Part shown: positions 1-8,850 of the stretch, piece after piece
How the letters are laid out: every line of letters starts with the position of its first letter
Position numbering within the stretch: position 1 is the first letter of the stretch
DNA from: JAHEEL01 sp963700375
GTDB taxonomy: Bacteria > Actinomycetota > Acidimicrobiia > Spongiisociales > UBA5794
DNA: 64,000 nt
Assembly: GCA_963700375.1 (NCBI GenBank)
Contig: CAVOXF010000002.1
Span: 248,001 to 312,000 of the forward strand
Reading direction: 5' to 3'
Program-made: the position numbers and the translations under genes
Notes under the pieces: model-generated
The model's database searches: none
What the model saw: only the letters and a program-made list of their open reading frames with translations
Told to the model about the DNA's origin: nothing

Positions 1-755
1 ACGGAATGCATGCGTCGGAGCGATCCGTCGGGCCGGAGCAGTTCGGCCGATTCCTCAGCGTGATCTTTGATGAGTGGGTGCGCAACGACGTCGGGTCGAT
101 CTACGTCCAGACGTTCGAGGCGACGGTCCGCAACTGGATGGGCCTCCCATCGTCCGGTATGTGCGTGTTCAACGAGACGTGCGGTCTTGGTGTTGCGCTC
201 GAGCACAACGGCGACCTCTACTCATGTGATCACTTCGTCGAGCCCGAGTTCCTGATCGGGAACATCGGCGATACCGACATGGGCGACCTTGTTGCGTCGA
301 AGCGCCAGTACGAGTTCGGCATGGACAAGCGGGACCTGCTGCCCCAGTACTGCATGGACTGCGATGTCCGCTTCGCATGCCACGGGGAGTGCCCCAAGAA
401 CCGGTTCGTCGAGGCGCCGGATGGCGAACCGGGCCTGAACTACCTGTGCGCCGGCTTCAAGGACTTCTTCCACCACGTCGACGAGCCCATGCGGGTCATG
501 GTCGAAGCGATCCGCGCCGGCCAGACGGCCTCACCGGTGATGGCCTACATGGCCAATCGCGACGCCGCATTTGAAGCATCGGTTTCGAGGGCGGGGCGGA
601 ACGATCCGTGTCCGTGCGGGAGTGGCGCAAAGACGAAACGATGTCACGGTGCCCGACGGCAGGAGTTGGCGGAGCGCCCGCAGATGCCGAGCGGGCCGGG
701 ACGCCCACGAGCGAGAGTCGGAAAGCGAAGCGAGGAGCAAGGAGGCTCGTCATGA
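1..755 (+). CDS. Anaerobic sulfatase-maturating enzyme, C-terminal part (5' end off window)
   Basis: Radical SAM enzyme that oxidises the active-site Cys (or Ser) of sulfatases to formylglycine; only the C-terminal ~250 residues are visible. The open frame continues to the window edge, so the first ATG at 6 is internal. Numbered from that ATG, eight cysteines (53, 59, 74, 116, 119, 125, 129, 148) have the spacing of the SPASM domain that binds two auxiliary 4Fe-4S clusters, with the family signatures ALEHNGDLYSCDHF and CHGECPKNR. A SEC-C zinc motif (NDPCPCGSG...CHG, about 199-214) sits near the C-terminus, an unusual add-on. The stop overlaps the sulfatase start by four bases (ATGA), indicating translational coupling to its substrate. 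Confidence 0.92.
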   Translation, partial: GMHASERSVGPEQFGRFLSVIFDEWVRNDVGSIYVQTFEATVRNWMGLPSSGMCVFNETCGLGVALEHNGDLYSCDHFVEPEFLIGNIGDTDMGDLVASKRQYEFGMDKRDLLPQYCMDCDVRFACHGECPKNRFVEAPDGEPGLNYLCAGFKDFFHHVDEPMRVMVEAIRAGQTASPVMAYMANRDAAFEASVSRAGRNDPCPCGSGAKTKRCHGARRQELAERPQMPSGPGRPRARVGKRSEEQGGSS

Positions 756-2227
756 CCAAACGCCCGAACATCCTCATCCTGTGGGGTGACGACATCGGTT
801 GGTTCAACATCAGCCACAACAATCGCGGAATGATGGGGTACGAGACGCCCAACATCGACCGTGTTGCCCGCGAGGGGATCGAGTTCACCGACTACTACGC
901 CCAGCAATCCTGCACGGCTGGTCGTGCGGCCTTCATCACCGGCCAGAATCCGGTGCGGACCGGACTCACCAAGGTAGGCGTTCCGGGAGCGGAAACCGGG
1001 CTACAGGCGGAGGATCCGACCGTTGCCGAACTCCTCAAACCACTCGGCTATCGGACCGGCCAATTCGGCAAGAACCACCTCGGGGACAAGGACGAGTTCC
1101 TTCCCACGAATCACGGATTCGACGAGTTCTACGGCAATCTCTACCACCTGAACGCCGAGGACGAACCCGAGCATCCGGACTACCCGAAGGACCCGGAGTT
1201 CCGCGAGCGCTTCGGACCCCGTGGTGTGATTCACTCGTTTGCCGATGGTCGGATCGAAGACACGGGTCCGCTCACGAAGAAGCGAATGGAGACCATCGAC
1301 GAGGAGATGACGGACCGAGCCGTGGAGTTCATCCGCGAGGCCCACACCGCCGACAAACCATTCTTCGTCTGGTGGAACGCCACACGCATGCACTTCAGGA
1401 CGCGTTTGAAAGACGAGTCGGTTGGACTCTCTGGGCAGGGGGTCTACAACGACGCGATGGTCGAACACGACGGATTGGTTGGTCGGATGCTCGACATCGT
1501 CGACGAGTTGGGGATCGCCGAAGACACCATCGTCGTGTACTCGACGGACAACGGACCACACTTCAACACCTGGCCGGACGCGGCGATCACGCCATGGCGG
1601 AGCGAGAAGAACTCGAACTGGGAAGGCGCCTACCGGGTCCCCTGTTTCGCGCGTTGGCCGGGGAAGTTCCCGGAGGGTGTCACACTCAACGGAATCGTGT
1701 CCCACCAGGAATGGCTTCCGACCCTTCTGGCGGCGGCAGGGGAACCCGACATCGTCGCCAAGTTGGAGTCGGGGTACCGGGTCGGTGACAAGGACTTCAA
1801 AGTGAAGATCGACGGCTACAACTGCCTGGACTACTTCACCGGAGCGACAAACGAATCGCCCAGAGACTGGTTCTTCTATACGAGCGATGACGGCCTGATT
1901 ACTGCAATCCGCTTCGGCGACTGGAAGGCAGTGTTCTACGAGCAGCGAGCCAAGACGATGCAGATGTGGGCTGAGCCTTTCGTGGCGCTCCGCTTGCCGA
2001 AGATCTTCAATCTCCGCAGGGATCCCTTCGAGCGCGCAGACGAGAATGCCAATACCTACTGGGACTGGATGCTCGACCACGCGTTCATCATGTATCCAAT
2101 GCAGGCCCTCGCCGCCGAGCAACTGCAGTCGTTCCGTGAGTTTCCACCCCGACAGAAGCCGGCCGCATTCAACCTGGACTCGGTGCTGGCTTCATTGGAT
2201 GACGCGAGCGGAGGTGGCCTCCACTAG
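752..2227 (+). CDS. Cys-type sulfatase (arylsulfatase family)
   Basis: Sulfate ester hydrolase of the alkaline-phosphatase superfamily, 491 aa. The start at 752 has GGAGG at 741-745 and overlaps the maturase stop; a longer frame from 608 only shadows the maturase. The metal-binding DD pair is at residues 13-14, and the formylglycine signature SCTAGRAAFITGQ has its modifiable Cys at 54. A later K-N-H motif and YSTDNGPH supply further metal and substrate ligands. A Cys-type site needs the radical SAM maturase, which is the gene directly upstream. I see no clear signal peptide, so a cytoplasmic location is likely. Substrate unknown. A strong hairpin follows the stop. Confidence 0.93.
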   Translation: MTKRPNILILWGDDIGWFNISHNNRGMMGYETPNIDRVAREGIEFTDYYAQQSCTAGRAAFITGQNPVRTGLTKVGVPGAETGLQAEDPTVAELLKPLGYRTGQFGKNHLGDKDEFLPTNHGFDEFYGNLYHLNAEDEPEHPDYPKDPEFRERFGPRGVIHSFADGRIEDTGPLTKKRMETIDEEMTDRAVEFIREAHTADKPFFVWWNATRMHFRTRLKDESVGLSGQGVYNDAMVEHDGLVGRMLDIVDELGIAEDTIVVYSTDNGPHFNTWPDAAITPWRSEKNSNWEGAYRVPCFARWPGKFPEGVTLNGIVSHQEWLPTLLAAAGEPDIVAKLESGYRVGDKDFKVKIDGYNCLDYFTGATNESPRDWFFYTSDDGLITAIRFGDWKAVFYEQRAKTMQMWAEPFVALRLPKIFNLRRDPFERADENANTYWDWMLDHAFIMYPMQALAAEQLQSFREFPPRQKPAAFNLDSVLASLDDASGGGLH

Positions 2228-2239
2228 GCACTCGCCGTT

Positions 2240-2275
2240 GGTTTGGGGGCGGTATCTCTGTTTCGCCCCCAAACC
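2240..2275 (+). terminator. Rho-independent-type hairpin after the sulfatase
   Basis: A perfect 12-bp stem (GGTTTGGGGGCG with its complement at 2264-2275) and a 12-nt loop begin 12 bases after the sulfatase stop. There is no long T-tract, as is common in GC-rich actinobacteria. Confidence 0.7.
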
Positions 2276-2411
2276 GGCCTCTGCCACCAAGAGTCCGGCG
2301 AATCAACTTGGACACAGTTCACCGGGAGGTCGTTGCCGCTCACTTCGAAGTCCTTGCACGTGAGGAACACATCGTTGCGGACCCCAGTCAAGGAGCCAGT
2401 GGCGAAGAACA

Positions 2412-2885
2412 CTACGAAGACCGTTCTGACGGTGACCTTGGAGGGCCGGGCGAGATCACGGAACTGAAGGCACCGAGGTCGAACGCCAGTATGAAGGTCA
2501 CGCTGGCGCTCCCGACCGAAATGAACAGCGTGGCTCGCTCCGCAGGCGTCCCGTAGCGGTTCGCGCTGTCATCGGTCTGCCCCGGGGTACCCGTCTGTGC
2601 CTCCGAGTCGAGGCGGCAATGCTGGCACGTGGTGCCCGGCGGCGCGTGCAGTCGGTGTGCCGGAATCGCGTCGTTTCCGTTCAACCCCGGGGAGTCGGCG
2701 TTCCCCATGCAACGACAGCAGCTCGGATGCGGCTCGCCCGCTGAGAACAACTGGTGACTAGTGCGTTTGGTGGCGGCGAGGTTGGTCCTCGTGCAAGCGC
2801 GACAGATGCCGATGTATGGCAGATGAGCAACCGTCCGACTCTCAGCCGATGGACCCGAAAAGCCGGGGCAGCCACGGCAGATCAT
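2412..2885 (-). CDS. Doubtful cysteine-rich hypothetical protein in a poorly coding gap
   Basis: The stretch 2276-2929 holds no recognisable gene and looks less GC-rich than its surroundings. The best candidate is this minus-strand frame, taken from the ATG at 2885. It has four CxxC pairs (CRGC, CRAC, CCRC, CQHC), suggesting two zinc knuckles or a decayed heme protein; no pair is CxxCH, so heme attachment is not supported. By eye the codons favour G or C in third position. After residue ~150 the frame ends in low-quality sequence, while another minus frame (2224-2412 and upstream) continues plausibly, so the gene may be frameshifted or dead. There is no ribosome binding site and no family match I recognise. 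Confidence 0.28.
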   Translation of the reverse strand: MICRGCPGFSGPSAESRTVAHLPYIGICRACTRTNLAATKRTSHQLFSAGEPHPSCCRCMGNADSPGLNGNDAIPAHRLHAPPGTTCQHCRLDSEAQTGTPGQTDDSANRYGTPAERATLFISVGSASVTFILAFDLGAFSSVISPGPPRSPSERSS

Positions 2886-2929
2886 GAGCCAAGGCCGTGG
2901 CGGTCGGACCGCACTTTGGGGGTTCACCG

Positions 2930-3118
2930 ATGACATTCTTGACGATCGGCAACAAGACCGACGACGGGTATCTCGAGCGGACAGCGCACCGCCTGCGCAC
3001 GATGGCCGAGCGCACGACGGGTCTCAACGGGGCAGACCCTGTTCGGGTCCGCGAGCGCATTGAGCACATGGACCGCCACGCCCGACGGAACGAGGCGCTC
3101 CCTCACACGGCTGCGTAG
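2930..3118 (+). CDS. Small hypothetical protein, paralogue of the next gene
   Basis: 62 aa, highly charged and predicted helical. The ATG at 2930 has a G-rich stretch about 7 nt upstream and was preferred to the GTG at 2897. The core (ERTAHRLRTMAE... then VRERIEHM) aligns with the downstream gene at 3318 (ERTVGRLRGLAS... then IRARIERM), so the two are tandem paralogues about 200 bp apart. No known domain, membrane segment or cysteine. Function unknown. Confidence 0.6.
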   Translation: MTFLTIGNKTDDGYLERTAHRLRTMAERTTGLNGADPVRVRERIEHMDRHARRNEALPHTAA

Positions 3119-3317
3119 CGCGCTTCGCATTCTTCCATTCGTCACCGCGCCGGGCGACGACTCTGGTAACTAGTCCCTCGGACACCCGATGAGTTGTGTC
3201 TGACCGGAGACAACGAATCCGGGCATACTGGCATTCACACAGGGCGGAGTGATCCGGCCGACCGTGGGGGTCGGCGACTCGGGACACCCGTCGGTCGGGG
3301 ACTTCAAGGAGTGGGGA

Positions 3318-3512
3318 ATGCGGACGTTCTGGTCCAAGAAGAACGATGAGGACGCTGAGCGCTATCGCGAGCGAACGGTCGGTCGACTCCGCGGTCTGGC
3401 GAGCATCGAAGTCAAGGAAGACTCCTCGCAGGCGGATCAGATCCGCGCCCGGATCGAACGCATGACGACTGAGATGGCCAACGAACCAACACCGGGCGTT
3501 CCAGCCGTCTAG
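3318..3512 (+). CDS. Small hypothetical protein, paralogue of the preceding gene
   Basis: 64 aa, charged and helical, with the same pattern as the gene at 2930. The ATG at 3318 is chosen because AAGGAG lies at 3306-3311 with 6-nt spacing; the longer frame from 3249 has no comparable site. Its TAG stop forms the palindrome CTAG at 3509-3512, which is also the stop of the convergent pirin gene. Function unknown. Confidence 0.65.
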   Translation: MRTFWSKKNDEDAERYRERTVGRLRGLASIEVKEDSSQADQIRARIERMTTEMANEPTPGVPAV

Positions 3513-4507
3513 CCGAATCCACCGATCCCGCGGTGCGGGATCTGACCAAGCCGTCCCGCCTCGTAGTCCTCGTACGCCGCGACCAACTCGGCCCGCGTGT
3601 TCATCACGAACGGTCCTGCCCACGCGATGGGCTCTCTGATCGGTAGGCCGCCGAGCACGAGGACATCCATGTCGGGGCTGCGCGACTCCTGTATCTCGTT
3701 CGCGCTGATCGTCACGCTGTCCCCGGCGCCAAAGACCGCAAGGTTGCCCGGCTCTGCAGGATGCCGCTCAACGCCGAAGGATCCGTGCCCGTTCAGCACA
3801 TACGCGAGCGCGTTGAAATCCCGACGCCACGGGAAGTGAAGTCGAGCGCCCGGACTCAAGGTTGCGTGGAACATCGACATAGGAGTGTGGGTGGCCCCCG
3901 GCCCACGATCGCCTGCGAGGTCGCCCGCGATCAGCCGCACCAACGTTCCTCCGTCGGGGGTGGTGAGCAAAGTGACTTGTTCGGCGTTGAGATCCTGGTA
4001 CTTGGGAGCTAGGAACTTGTCCGATCGCGGAAGATTCACCCACAGCTGGAATCCGTGGAAGAGTCCGCCGCTCAACACGAGTTCCTCTGGCGGTGCCTCG
4101 ATATGAAGGATCCCCGAACCGGCGGTCATCCACTGCGTGTCGCCGTTGGTGATGACCCCGCCGCCGCCGTGCGAGTCCTGGTGCTCCATGGTGCCGTCGA
4201 TCATGTAGGTGACGGTCTCGAACCCGCGGTGGGGATGCCACGAGGTGCCTTTCGGCTCTCCCGGCGCGTACTCCACTTCACCCATCTGGTCGAGGTGGAT
4301 GAACGGATCGAGATCCGCGAGGTCGACCCCCCCAAACGCACGGCGAACCGGGAACCCCTCACCTTCGAAGCCGGTCGGTCCCGTGGTGACGGACCGCACG
4401 GGCCGATCGACCGAGTTGGGCACCGGCGGTCCGATCCGGGGCAAAACGAGCGTGTCGTCAACGGTCACGGCTGGCACGGTGTGTCCTTTCGGCGGGTCGG
4501 TGTACAC
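3509..4507 (-). CDS. Pirin family protein
   Basis: Bicupin protein of 332 aa. The N-terminal cupin carries the pirin iron-site pattern (WHPHRGFETVTYMIDG, then MEHQDSHG). The usual features follow: an ITNGDTQWMTAGSGILHIE block and a C-terminal pirin domain ending at GPFVMNT. Pirins include quercetinase-like dioxygenases and redox-sensing nuclear or regulatory proteins; the bacterial role is usually unknown, so none is assigned. It is convergent with the small gene at 3318 and shares its stop palindrome. Confidence 0.9.
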   Translation of the reverse strand: MYTDPPKGHTVPAVTVDDTLVLPRIGPPVPNSVDRPVRSVTTGPTGFEGEGFPVRRAFGGVDLADLDPFIHLDQMGEVEYAPGEPKGTSWHPHRGFETVTYMIDGTMEHQDSHGGGGVITNGDTQWMTAGSGILHIEAPPEELVLSGGLFHGFQLWVNLPRSDKFLAPKYQDLNAEQVTLLTTPDGGTLVRLIAGDLAGDRGPGATHTPMSMFHATLSPGARLHFPWRRDFNALAYVLNGHGSFGVERHPAEPGNLAVFGAGDSVTISANEIQESRSPDMDVLVLGGLPIREPIAWAGPFVMNTRAELVAAYEDYEAGRLGQIPHRGIGGFG

Positions 4508-4578
4508 AACACATTCGGTGCTGCACCAATTCCGGACGTCGGGACCACCCGCTCCAGGTTGCGCCGCGGTCGGTGGAC

Positions 4579-5727
4579 CTAGCTCGCCGCATCGGCCGGT
4601 GCGCCGGCGCCGCTCGTGGTGTCGTCGTTCGGGCCGCGATAGACGACGTCGTAGCTCTTCGTGAAGTTCGACGCGAACGACATGATGAGCGCCGCGACCG
4701 GCAACGCCATGAACGCGCCCATCGGGCCGGCGATGGAGCCACCGGCGAGTGCCGCACCGAACGCAACGGCACCGTTGAGGGCCATCGTCTTCGAACTGAT
4801 CTTTGGGCTCAACCAGTAGTTCTCGACTTGCTGGTAGACGAGCGCGTACCCGAGGACGACGAGGGCAGCGACCCAGCCCTGGATTGCCAGCGTGACGAGG
4901 ACCGGGATGGCTGAGCCGATGTACGTCCCGATCGCCGGGATGAACACGGAGACGAAGCCGCCAAATATCGCGAGCGGGAGGGCGAGCGCCACCGGCATGC
5001 CGACCAGGACCATGGTGAAGAAGAACCCGGTGCTGTTGATGAGCATCAGCAGCGTGCGGGAGTAGAAGTAGCCGCCCGTCTGCTTGATCGCCTCATCCCA
5101 CGTCCAGCCAACCCGCTGCTGGGACTCGGGGCTCATGTGCGAAAGCACGGTCCGCTGGAAGCGAGGGGCGTCCGCGGTGAAGTAGAACGTGAACATGGCG
5201 ATCGTGGCGACGTTGAAGATGAACGCCACACCGGTCGTCGCAATGCCGACAATGTTGCCGATCGCGCCTTTCGCCCAGTCCTCAACGAGCTGGCTCGTGC
5301 TCTGCGCAATGTCCTCTCCGGTACCGGGCGATGGAAACTCCACACTGAAGGTGTCAGACAACCATGTGCTGCCCTTGGCGATCCATTCGCTGCCGCTCTC
5401 GCCGATCGCCTGGGCGAGTTGGGCGATCGCGGGGATGAGAATGAGGATCATGAGCGCTCCGGCGAGGAAGCCGATGCCGTAGATCGCACCGACGGCCGAT
5501 CCTCGGCGCCACCCGTATCGCTGGACACACCAGTTCACGGCGGGTTGGAGCGCCAGGCTGAAGAAGAACGAGAGGACGAGCATCCACAGCAGGCCGCGCA
5601 TCTGCCCCATGGCCCAGAGCGCGCCGAGGGTGAGCAGCACCGCCCCGATCACCTGCCAGATCGTCTTCCCGGTGAGCTGAATACGCACGACCGGCTTTGA
5701 GCCGTTCTTCGACACCATGTCTCCCAT
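4579..5727 (-). CDS. AI-2E family transporter (permease)
   Basis: Multi-spanning membrane protein of about 382 aa. The start is set at 5727 (MGDMVSK...), with 5718 equally possible; the longer frame to 5802 adds non-membrane sequence running towards the divergent gene. There are about eight hydrophobic segments with the typical layout: two N-terminal helices, a soluble loop (about residues 95-150), then the conserved C-terminal half with PAIGTYIGSAIPVL and QQVENYWLSPKI. The family contains the E. coli AI-2 exporter TqsA and Na+/H+ antiporters, so the substrate cannot be inferred. The downstream pirin is separated by about 70 bp. Confidence 0.88.
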   Translation of the reverse strand: MGDMVSKNGSKPVVRIQLTGKTIWQVIGAVLLTLGALWAMGQMRGLLWMLVLSFFFSLALQPAVNWCVQRYGWRRGSAVGAIYGIGFLAGALMILILIPAIAQLAQAIGESGSEWIAKGSTWLSDTFSVEFPSPGTGEDIAQSTSQLVEDWAKGAIGNIVGIATTGVAFIFNVATIAMFTFYFTADAPRFQRTVLSHMSPESQQRVGWTWDEAIKQTGGYFYSRTLLMLINSTGFFFTMVLVGMPVALALPLAIFGGFVSVFIPAIGTYIGSAIPVLVTLAIQGWVAALVVLGYALVYQQVENYWLSPKISSKTMALNGAVAFGAALAGGSIAGPMGAFMALPVAALIMSFASNFTKSYDVVYRGPNDDTTSGAGAPADAAS

Positions 5728-5855
5728 CGGTCGTCGCGATCCGTCGGTTGTCGCCGCGGATCCGGTGCCATTGTGACGGCCGAGTGGGCCGATGCAGCGC
5801 ATTTGACGCCCCGGGGGCGAGTACCGTCGAGGGCGACCACGGACGGAGGCGCTTG

Positions 5856-6746
5856 ATGTCGGATCAGATCGGGTTCATCGGACTTGGAATCATGGGAACG
5901 GGGATGGCTCGGAATCTCCTCGACAAGGGCCACGTCGTCGTGGTGTGGAACCGAACGGGCTCGAAGATGGATCCGTTGGTCGAGGCAGGCGCCACGGCGG
6001 GGGATTCACCGGGCGACCTGGCACGGCGCTGCCAGATCGTGATGGTGTGCGTCTCGGACACGCCGGATGTCAATGCCGTTCTCCACGGCGAGGGCGGTTT
6101 GCTTGAAGGCATCTCCGAGCGTTCACTGGTCGTCGACCACTCAACGATCAGCCCGGGTGCGACGGTTGAGTTCGCAGCCGAGGTAGAGGCTCTCGGGGGC
6201 GCATGGATCGACGCTCCGGTGAGCGGTGGCTCCGAGGGGGCGGCGAAGGGCACGCTTTCGATCATGGTCGGCGGGTCTGACGAGGACGTTGCTCGAGCGA
6301 CGCCCGCTATGGAGGCCTTCGGCACGACGATCACCCACGTAGGACCGGTCGGTGCCGGCCAGAAGGTGAAGATCGTCAACCAGATCCTCGTCGTGGTGAA
6401 TCAACTCGCCGTTTCCGAAGCGCTGCTGTTCGCCCAGGCGGCCGGCCTTGACCTCTCCGCAACGCTCGACGCGGTCAAGGGCGGAGCCGCGGGGTCGTGG
6501 ATGCTCGCCAACCGGGGACCCCAGATGATCGAGCGTGACTGGCGGCCCGGGTTCACGATCGACCTCCAGCAGAAGGACCTGCGGCTGGCCCTCGAGGCGG
6601 CCGATGCTGCCGGCACCCCGCTGCCGGGTACCGCGCTCGTGTTTCAGCTCTACCGCGCCCTTCAGAACGAAGGCCTCGGCCAAGAAGGCAACCACGCCCT
6701 CGTGAAGGCCCTCGAGAAGATGTCCGGGATCGAGATCGGCGCCTGA
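5856..6746 (+). CDS. NAD(P)-dependent beta-hydroxyacid dehydrogenase (3-hydroxyisobutyrate dehydrogenase / tartronate semialdehyde reductase family)
   Basis: 296 aa. The start at 5856 is preceded by GGAGG at 5845-5849; the longer frame from 5697 is rejected. N-terminal Rossmann motif GLGIMGTGMARNL, substrate-binding DAPVSGGSEGA, and the catalytic lysine block GAGQKVKIVNQ. These define the HIBADH family, which oxidises short beta-hydroxy acids or reduces the matching semialdehydes. The exact substrate (3-hydroxyisobutyrate, tartronate semialdehyde, succinate semialdehyde) is not readable. It is followed directly by a hairpin repeat. Confidence 0.9.
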   Translation: MSDQIGFIGLGIMGTGMARNLLDKGHVVVVWNRTGSKMDPLVEAGATAGDSPGDLARRCQIVMVCVSDTPDVNAVLHGEGGLLEGISERSLVVDHSTISPGATVEFAAEVEALGGAWIDAPVSGGSEGAAKGTLSIMVGGSDEDVARATPAMEAFGTTITHVGPVGAGQKVKIVNQILVVVNQLAVSEALLFAQAAGLDLSATLDAVKGGAAGSWMLANRGPQMIERDWRPGFTIDLQQKDLRLALEAADAAGTPLPGTALVFQLYRALQNEGLGQEGNHALVKALEKMSGIEIGA

Positions 6747-6830
6747 AGCCGGTCCCCCCGGCCGAAGGACGGGGGGACGCGGAGGAGCGCAGCGACGACG
6801 AAGGGGGGCTTCGGGGGCAGAAACCTGCGG
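6747..6830 (+). repeat. Intergenic repeat family A, copy 1
   Basis: Begins right after the stop codon. It contains a 9-bp stem (GTCCCCCCG at 6752-6760 paired with 6770-6778), followed by a GAGGAGCGC...GCGACGACG core and a G-rich end. A clearly related element follows the stop at 26300. It may also act as terminator for the dehydrogenase gene. Confidence 0.6.
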
Positions 6831-6902
6831 ATGAGGCCATTTGGCGGGCGGACGGTGGGGGCGACTACCACCGGGACGGTGGGCGCACCTACACTCGCCT
6901 GC

Positions 6903-7971
6903 ATGACGACTGAGCAACCGGCGGCGGCCCCGGCACCGCAGAAGTCGAGCAAGACCAAGACGATCGTCGGCGGGATCATCACGCTGATCGTGCTGGTCCT
7001 CGTCTTCGGCATCGTGCTGCCGCAGATTCGGCGACTACGACCAGGCCTGGGCGGCGATCCAGGCCATGTCCGCGCTCGCTCTGGGCATCTTGTTCGTGAT
7101 GACGGTCTTCAACATCATCGCGTACGTCTGGCCATATCAGGCCGCCCTGCCGGACCTCACCTACAAGCCGGCATTCACGATCCGGCAGACGTCGTTCATG
7201 ATCAGCAACGTCATTCCGATGGGTGGCGCATTCGGCATCGCGGTCCAGTACGCCATGTTGAACTTCTACAAGATCGGGGCGGCGGACGCGACGGCCGGCA
7301 TCGGGATCGTGAGCGCCTGGAATACCTTTGTCACGCTCAGCCTGCCGATCTTTGCGGCGGTCGGTCTGGTGATCATCGGCCAGGCACAGGGCATGGCATT
7401 CGTCGTCGCCGTGGTCGGGCTGGTCGCCATCGCCGTCGTGGTCTTGCTGGTTGCTGCAATTCTGCGGAGCCCGGACACGGCCCGGAAGGTCGGGCAGTGG
7501 GGCGACGGCGCCGTCAAGTGGGCATACGGCTTGTTCAAGAAGGTTCCCGGTTTCAGCGTCGTGGACGAAGTTCTTGTGTTCAGGTCGTCGACGGTCGACG
7601 TGGTCAGCCACGGGTGGCTGAGGATCACGGCGACGAGCTATCTCCAGCAGTTCATGCAGTTCCTGATCCTCTGGGCGGCGATCTTCGCAATCCAGGGAGC
7701 CGAGAACGCGCCGGTGACGTTCCTCGAGGCGTTTGCCGCATTCGCATTCGGCCGGCTCACAACCTTCATCCCGCTGCCTCCGGGCGGCCTGGGAACAACC
7801 GATGCGGCGATCACGGGCATCCTCGTGGGATTCGGTGCCGCCAACAACGATGCGCTGGCGGCCGTCATGGTGTGGCGTGCGCTCACCTACTTCCCGCAGG
7901 TGTTCATCGGAATCGGAACCTACCTCTACTACAAGGCGAAGGTGGGCAAGGCCCAGGCCGCGTCAGCCTGA
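6903..7971 (+). pseudogene. Lysylphosphatidylglycerol synthase TM-region (UPF0104) family protein, frameshifted
   Basis: Integral membrane protein of the flippase-like UPF0104 / LPG synthase transmembrane family, about 355 residues if restored. The N-terminus (from the ATG at 6903, first helix TIVGGIITLIVLVLVFGIVL) and the rest (from FGDYDQAWAAIQAM) lie in different frames. They join if one base is removed from the heptamer AGATTCG at 7024-7030; AGATCG would give Q-I-G-D-Y. The remainder (7031-7971) is an intact multi-helix domain with the conserved PLPPGGLGTTDAAITG block. So this is a recent mutation, a sequencing error or, less likely, recoding. Substrate unknown. Confidence 0.8.
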
Positions 7972-7998
7972 ATGCTGCCGATTCGATGTACACGGAGT

Positions 7999-8850
7999 TC
8001 AGTCGACCGCCGCGTCCCCTGCGTGGCGATCCGTTGGTGATACCTCGAGGTGGATCGATCGATCCTGGTGTTCGTGGCGTTCGGGTGGATGCTCATGGGC
8101 GGGATCGTCGAGGAATAGCCGGGTGTCTTTCATGTGGATCAGGCCCGGCCCGTACGCGGCACGCAGATTGTCCTCGGTGAGAACGGCTTTCGGAGAACCC
8201 GATGCCACGATCCTGCCAGACATCAGCACGACGTAGTCGGCAACCTGTGCGGAGGTGAGGTCGTGAGTTGTTAGGACGATCGTGCATCCGTGGGACTGTT
8301 CCTCATGTATGACTTCGTCGATGGCCCGCGCCGAGGTGATATCCAGTCCGGTCAACGGCTCGTCGAGGAGCAACATGTCATGATCCTGAGCCAAGCCCTG
8401 TGCGACGAAGACTCGTTGGCGCTGGCCACCGGAGAGTTCGGTGATGTGCCGATCGGCCAGGCTGCTGATCTCCATCCGATCCATGGCCGCGTCTACCGCG
8501 GTTCGGTCCACGCCCTTGAGCCGGCGGTAGGGGCCCGTCGACGGGTAGCGCCCCATGGTGACGACCTCGCGAACGGTGATCGGCAGGGACTCGTTGACAC
8601 GGGTCGACTGCAGCACGTACGCCATGCGCCGGGACCTGCCGGCGGTCGGAAGGGTCGAGATCGAACCCGAGGAGGGCTGAATCAGGCCGGCAATGCCGTT
8701 CAGCATCGTCGACTTCCCGGACCCGTTCGGGCCGATGATCGCGGTGATGCTGCCCTCCGGGATCGCTGCGGAGGAGGGGGCGACGGCGGTTCTCAACCCG
8801 TAGCGGAACGAGGCCTCATCGACGACGACGGCCGCGCTGATCACCGGCAT
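7999..8850 (-). CDS. znuC: Zinc/manganese-type ABC transporter ATP-binding protein
   Basis: ATPase subunit of a metal-uptake ABC transporter, 283 aa from the ATG at 8850; the longer frame lies inside zur. Walker A is GPNGSGKST, the signature is LSGGQRQR, and Walker B is LLLDEP. The C-terminus is His-rich (HEHPPERHEHQ), typical of zinc-system proteins. The start overlaps the end of zur by 10 bases, so the two are cotranscribed. Its partners ZnuA and ZnuB are divergently encoded from 9344. Zinc rather than manganese is inferred from the Zur neighbour. Confidence 0.9.
   Translation of the reverse strand: MPVISAAVVVDEASFRYGLRTAVAPSSAAIPEGSITAIIGPNGSGKSTMLNGIAGLIQPSSGSISTLPTAGRSRRMAYVLQSTRVNESLPITVREVVTMGRYPSTGPYRRLKGVDRTAVDAAMDRMEISSLADRHITELSGGQRQRVFVAQGLAQDHDMLLLDEPLTGLDITSARAIDEVIHEEQSHGCTIVLTTHDLTSAQVADYVVLMSGRIVASGSPKAVLTEDNLRAAYGPGLIHMKDTRLFLDDPAHEHPPERHEHQDRSIHLEVSPTDRHAGDAAVD

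Noticed and set aside
2412..2936. Multiheme cytochrome c
   Set aside because: None of the CxxC pairs is followed by His.
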